A stretch of 64,000 nt of DNA from Zavarzinella formosa DSM 19928 (GTDB lineage: Bacteria; Planctomycetota; Planctomycetia; Gemmatales; Gemmataceae). Position numbers and translations under genes: made by a program. How positions within the stretch are numbered: position 1 is the stretch's first letter; the number at the start of each line of letters is the position of its first letter. The stretch is from the NCBI RefSeq assembly GCF_000255705.1, contig NZ_JH636449.1, forward strand, positions 97,798 to 161,797. Direction: 5' to 3'. Under the pieces are notes generated by a model that did no database searches, was not told the origin of the DNA, and worked only from the letters and a program-made list of their open reading frames with translations. Of this stretch, positions 60,638-64,000 are shown piece by piece.

Positions 60638-61831
60638 TTACGATTCTGTCGCCGGATGGAACAGCCGGGCATATTCTTCCCCGGCAAAGCGATCAGTCAT
60701 CCCGGCCAGATAATCGGCCACCACCCGTTCGAGCGATTCCTCACCGGACACATCCCCCGGCGGGAAAGTTCGCCGGGACCGCTCCGGGGCGCCGGTCCAC
60801 CTTCTCAAATGCCGCTCCGGCAACAAGTCCGGCTTCAAGACGAACTCCTCAAACAACCTCCGCAGGAAACTTTTCCCTTTCTCGGCCATCCGCACGACGC
60901 GATGATGGCGATAAACCCGCTCCCGCAGGAAGCGTTCCAGTTCCACCTTCCGTTCTATCAATTCCGGGCTGAAGCCGACCAATGGAGCCGGAAAGGCCCG
61001 CACATCGGCCACACTCGTGATCCGGTTGGCGGCCAGTCGACGTTCCGTTTCGACGATCAAGTCCAGCACCTGCCGGGCGATCAAATCGCGCAGCACGGCC
61101 GTCCGCATTCCGTCGGCGTTCAGCCCCGGATGCGCCTCCCGCACCGGTTTGGCCACCTCCCGCCAGAGACGTACACCGTCCAAATCGGCAAGGGAAATCA
61201 GCCCGATGCCGAGGGCATCGTCGGTGTCGTGGGTGTCGTAAGCCAAACTGTCGGCCGCATCGACCAACTGGGCTTCCAGCAGCGGCGAACCGACCTCCCA
61301 AAACTCCCGGAGCGAAAGATCATCGTGGCGTTTGGAATGCTGGACGAAGGCTTCCCGCAGTTCCCAAGAGAGATTCAACCCCGGAAACTCGGGGTAGCGG
61401 GCTTCCAGCAAATCAACCCGGCGAAGCCCGTAAAGGTTGTGGTCGAAGCCCCCGTGATCACGCAGGCATTCGTTTAACGCCTGCTCCCCGGCGTGGCCGA
61501 AGGGAGGATGGCCCATGTCGTGCGACAGGGCGATGGCTTCCGTCAGGTCTTCATTGAGACGGAGCCGCCGGGCGATGGTCCGGCTGATCTGGGCGACTTC
61601 CAGCGTATGCGTCAGCCGGGTACGGTGGTGGTCGTTAATCTGCCCGACATGGACCTGCGTTTTGCCCAACATCCGGCGAAAGGCCGTGCAATGAACGATC
61701 CGCTCCCGATCCCGTTGATAAACGGTGCGAAACGGATGTGGCTCCTCAAGGTGCTGACGCCCCCGGCTTTGACTCCCCCGCATGGCGTGGGGGGCAAGCC
61801 AGGTTTCTTCAAAGTGTGACCAGTCGTTCAT
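60638..61831 (-). CDS. dgt: dGTPase-like deoxynucleotide triphosphohydrolase (HD domain)
   Basis: A 397-residue HD-superfamily hydrolase that converts dGTP to deoxyguanosine and tripolyphosphate. Metal-site motifs: RTRLTHTLEVAQISR (His) and ALSHDMGHPPFGHAGE (HD), later DAADSLAYDTHD. The N-terminal signature EEPHPFRTVYQRDRERIVHCTAFRRMLGKTQVH (in pieces) is standard. Length fits the shorter bacterial dGTPase-like group. It lies upstream of the PIN gene (76-base gap) on the same strand. Confidence 0.93.
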   Translation of the reverse strand: MNDWSHFEETWLAPHAMRGSQSRGRQHLEEPHPFRTVYQRDRERIVHCTAFRRMLGKTQVHVGQINDHHRTRLTHTLEVAQISRTIARRLRLNEDLTEAIALSHDMGHPPFGHAGEQALNECLRDHGGFDHNLYGLRRVDLLEARYPEFPGLNLSWELREAFVQHSKRHDDLSLREFWEVGSPLLEAQLVDAADSLAYDTHDTDDALGIGLISLADLDGVRLWREVAKPVREAHPGLNADGMRTAVLRDLIARQVLDLIVETERRLAANRITSVADVRAFPAPLVGFSPELIERKVELERFLRERVYRHHRVVRMAEKGKSFLRRLFEEFVLKPDLLPERHLRRWTGAPERSRRTFPPGDVSGEESLERVVADYLAGMTDRFAGEEYARLFHPATES

Positions 61832-61837
61832 CGGCTC

Positions 61838-61919
61838 AATTCGGAATGCGGAATCAAAAACAAAGACGCGTCACATTCTACGGTTCTTGCCTTCGATTCC
61901 GTATTCCACATTCCGAATT
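61838..61919. repeat. Inverted repeat with the word ggaatacggaatc, left of the Uma2 gene
   Basis: aattcggaatgcggaatc (61838-61855) pairs with the complement of 61895-61919, with a seven-base indel. It shares the ggaatac/gtattcc word with the repeat at 62.6 kb on the other side of the Uma2 gene. Confidence 0.75.
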
Positions 61920-61922
61920 CTT

Positions 61923-62483
61923 CTACGCCATCAGCCAGTCCACGGACAACCGCCAACCGGGCACTGCTGGTTCGGCGTCGGCCTCTCCGCCCGCGACAAA
62001 TATTGTCGGATTTTCCTCGCCGGAATGATAGCTTCGCACCACCCCGGCCACGGGATCGACATCCCAGACAACAAGCGTCCCCGCCTCGAAGTATTCCACC
62101 CGTTTGGCGGCGAGGGCAGCCTCGGCCGACGGGCCATAGTCTCCCTCGCTTCGCACTTCGGCGGCAAAGTCAGGGGGACCGGGAACAAATCGCATCTCAT
62201 TGGCAGGAGGCGGTCCCGAATAATAGGCGGCATCCGGGGAAAACGACTCCCGGCCTGTGGACAACTCGGGCACGGCAAATCCGACGTTGTCCCCAAACGC
62301 CTCGCCTCGCCCCAAGCGGTCCACATGATCCGCCAGCCGACGGAGAAGGCGGGTGGCGATAATCCCCGGACGGTATCCGGTCGGCACGGCGCGCACCACC
62401 CTTCCGTTGACCAGTTCGGCTTTGCCGACGACTTTCGCCAAATCGGCCAACGTCGCCCTGGGAACATCAAGCGTGATAATCAT
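61923..62483 (-). CDS. Uma2-family (DUF820) putative endonuclease
   Basis: A 186-residue PD-(D/E)xK-type protein from the ATG at 62483 (MIITLDVPRATL). Family pattern: AELVNGRVV (Glu), FSPDAAYYS (Asp), DFAAEVRSEGD (Glu), KRVEYFEAGTLVVWDVDP (Lys and Tyr). Uma2 genes are expanded in planctomycetes and cyanobacteria, often as orphan genes near mobile DNA. Whether it cuts DNA is not known. The flanking shared inverted repeats suggest that it may have moved as a small cassette. Confidence 0.85.
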   Translation of the reverse strand: MIITLDVPRATLADLAKVVGKAELVNGRVVRAVPTGYRPGIIATRLLRRLADHVDRLGRGEAFGDNVGFAVPELSTGRESFSPDAAYYSGPPPANEMRFVPGPPDFAAEVRSEGDYGPSAEAALAAKRVEYFEAGTLVVWDVDPVAGVVRSYHSGEENPTIFVAGGEADAEPAVPGWRLSVDWLMA

Positions 62484-62612
62484 GGAAAATCTCGAAACTG
62501 ACCGATCCGATGGCATCATACCACAACGGCCGGGCCGACAATCAAGCACACTTGCCCAATAGCGTCAGATGTGCTTGAAGTTCCAGACGGATGCGGTCTG
62601 AACCATCGGTGT

Positions 62613-62659
62613 GAATACGGAATCATTGAGGCCGGAAAGCTGCCTTTGATTCCGTATTC
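62613..62659 (-). terminator. Perfect 13-base-pair hairpin after gltB
   Basis: gaatacggaatca (62613-62625) and tgattccgtattc (62647-62659) pair exactly with a 21-base loop. It lies immediately after the gltB stop (62664) on the minus strand, so it is a likely terminator; no T-run follows. Confidence 0.8.
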
Positions 62660-62663
62660 CGAA

Positions 62664-64000
62664 TTATCCCGCATTCGTCCCGCTGGCCGCGAAGTCTTCC
62701 ATCTTGCGGGCAACGGCCAGCGGCAGCACCTTGCGGAGCTTCCGCATGCGTCGAACTTCCGTCCAGTCCTTAAGGATTGCCGCCGCTTGACGGCTTTCCG
62801 TCCGGGCGTGATAGGCGATGATCAGCGGGTGAATCCATTCGTAATCGACGTAGTTGCAATCGATCACCGCCACGCTCTTGCTGTGGAGTTTGAGGGCCAG
62901 ATCCCCCTTTTCGTCCAGCACGATCATTTCGCCGCCGGTCATCCCGGAGCCGACTTCGTTTTCAATCGGCCCGAGAATCACCACCCGGCCGCGGGTCATG
63001 TATTCGCAGGCGTACTTGCCGACCGACTCGGCCACGATGGTCGCCCCGGAGTTGCGGATGCCCAGTCGGTGACCGGCCTGACCGCCGAGGAAGATCGTCC
63101 CGCCGGTGGCCCCGTAACCCACGTTGTTCCCGGCGACGCTCTGGATCACCCCGCCGTAATCGTTCGTCTTGTAGTCGAGCGTCACGACGACGGTTCCACC
63201 GGAGATGCCCTTGGCGACACCGTCCTGGGCGAAGCCCTTGAGTTCCAAGTCCAGCGAATTGACGTTCCATGCTCCGAAGCTCTGGCCGGCCTCGCCCTCG
63301 AAGCTCGCTTTGATCCGGCGGTTGTTCGGCATCCCCTCCCGGCCGTAAGTCCGGGCGATCAGCCCGGAGATGGTCGCCCCGACGGAGCGGTCGCTGTTGC
63401 GGATGCGGAACACCAAATCCGCGTTCTTGCAGGAATCGACGGCATCCTTCGCCGCCTCGACGATGCGTTCGTTCATCGTCTTGTCGCCCAGCGGGCCGCA
63501 CACGCCCAAGCCGCCTGTCGTCTGCGGGAAGTTCTTTTCCAACGCATCAAGCGACATGTCCGGCCGGATGAACTTGCTGACATCCACCAGTGCCGCCCGG
63601 CCCGGCAGTTTCGGGTTCTTGATGAGCAGGTCGCTTCGCCCGGCCAGTTCGCGGATGTGCTTGAAGCCCATCTGCGACAGCAACACTCGGACTTCCCCGG
63701 CCACCTGATGCAGATAAGCCTTGGTGTGTTCCGGGTGGCCCTTGTATTCGCCTTGCGTCCCGGTGATGCCCGTCGGGCAGTTCGGGATGTGGCAGCTCTT
63801 GCAAACGATGCACCCGACAGAGACCATTAGGGCCTGCCCGAAGCTGAATTGCTCGGCCCCGAAACAAGCGTACTTGATGACGTCGCCACCGTTCTTGATG
63901 CCCCCGCCGACGCGGAGGACCACGCTCGAACGCAACCCGTTCGTGACCAGCGCTTGATGGGCCTCGGCCAACCCCATCTCGCTCGGCAGACCGGCGTGTT
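62664..64000 (-). CDS. gltB: Glutamate synthase large subunit, C-terminal part (gene enters from the right)
   Basis: 445 codons of the large subunit of glutamate synthase, which turns glutamine and 2-oxoglutarate into two glutamates with electrons from ferredoxin or NADPH. The start is beyond the right edge (frame continues with HAGLPSEMGLAEAH). Visible are the [3Fe-4S] Cys cluster (GCIVCKSCHIPNCPTG) and the GXGXG-type C-terminal beta-helix (SGGTVVVTLDY, GATGGTIFLGGQAGHRLGIRNSGATIV, GEMIVLDEKGDLA). Completes nitrogen assimilation with the nas operon 15 kb away. No start or upstream signal visible. Confidence 0.95.
   Translation of the reverse strand, partial: HAGLPSEMGLAEAHQALVTNGLRSSVVLRVGGGIKNGGDVIKYACFGAEQFSFGQALMVSVGCIVCKSCHIPNCPTGITGTQGEYKGHPEHTKAYLHQVAGEVRVLLSQMGFKHIRELAGRSDLLIKNPKLPGRAALVDVSKFIRPDMSLDALEKNFPQTTGGLGVCGPLGDKTMNERIVEAAKDAVDSCKNADLVFRIRNSDRSVGATISGLIARTYGREGMPNNRRIKASFEGEAGQSFGAWNVNSLDLELKGFAQDGVAKGISGGTVVVTLDYKTNDYGGVIQSVAGNNVGYGATGGTIFLGGQAGHRLGIRNSGATIVAESVGKYACEYMTRGRVVILGPIENEVGSGMTGGEMIVLDEKGDLALKLHSKSVAVIDCNYVDYEWIHPLIIAYHARTESRQAAAILKDWTEVRRMRKLRKVLPLAVARKMEDFAASGTNAG

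Noticed and set aside
1-64000. tRNA, rRNA, CRISPR arrays, prophage or insertion sequences
   Set aside because: None recognised by eye in the gaps; the gaps are short and mostly hold promoters or hairpins. A tRNAscan/CRISPR search would be decisive.

Overview
The window looks like chromosomal DNA of a planctomycete of the Gemmataceae type. The signs are GC-rich coding DNA, three pairs of an ECF-like sigma factor with a transmembrane Ser/Thr kinase, a DUF1559 pseudopilin-like protein next to a small lipoprotein, kinases carrying DUF1080 or leucine-rich-repeat ectodomains, a secreted WD40 propeller, and a large exoprotein with a planctomycete-style N-terminus. No rRNA, tRNA, CRISPR array, prophage or intact insertion sequence was recognised. 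The left edge cuts a kinase gene and the right edge cuts the large subunit of glutamate synthase.

Layout. 1-6 kb: sigma factor and LRR kinase, a peroxiredoxin/2-oxoglutarate-oxygenase fusion, and a TolC-like lipoprotein. 6-18 kb: a His/Lys-rich secreted protein, a secreted WD40 protein, a JAMM protease, argG, an ABC exporter operon, a PIG-L deacetylase, ubiX, an SMI1-like gene and dapA. 18-26 kb: DUF1559 protein, lipoprotein, two membrane proteins, then a second sigma/kinase pair. 26-34 kb: an orphan sigma-54 activator, membrane proteins, a phosphatase-cytochrome lipoprotein, a LEA-like protein and a modular glycoside hydrolase. 34-38 kb: EF-hand protein and a translationally coupled sigma factor-kinase-intradiol dioxygenase operon. 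39-48 kb: a nitrate assimilation operon (nitrate reductase, NirB-like FAD/BFD protein, NarK-type transporter, NirA, flavoprotein reductase). 48-55 kb: trehalose synthesis (otsA and an otsB fused to a response-regulator receiver) divergent from an NtrB/NtrC-like kinase and sigma-54 activator. 55-64 kb: SppA-like protein, PQQ propeller, a HEPN gene pair, a TPR protein, PIN/TRAM protein, dGTPase, a Uma2 protein and gltB.

Main observation. Five upstream regions carry good sigma-54 (-24/-12) elements, with GG and GC separated by exactly ten bases. They lie ahead of the nitrate assimilation operon, otsA-otsB, the peroxiredoxin-oxygenase, the LEA-like protein and the phosphatase-cytochrome lipoprotein. 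Two sigma-54 activators (26.8 kb and 53.4 kb) are in the same window, the second beside the otsA-otsB-receiver operon. I infer a sigma-54 regulon joining nitrogen assimilation to osmotic, desiccation or redox protection, with a trehalose phosphatase that may itself receive a phosphorelay signal. The motifs and fusions are seen in the sequence; the regulon and signalling links are inference.
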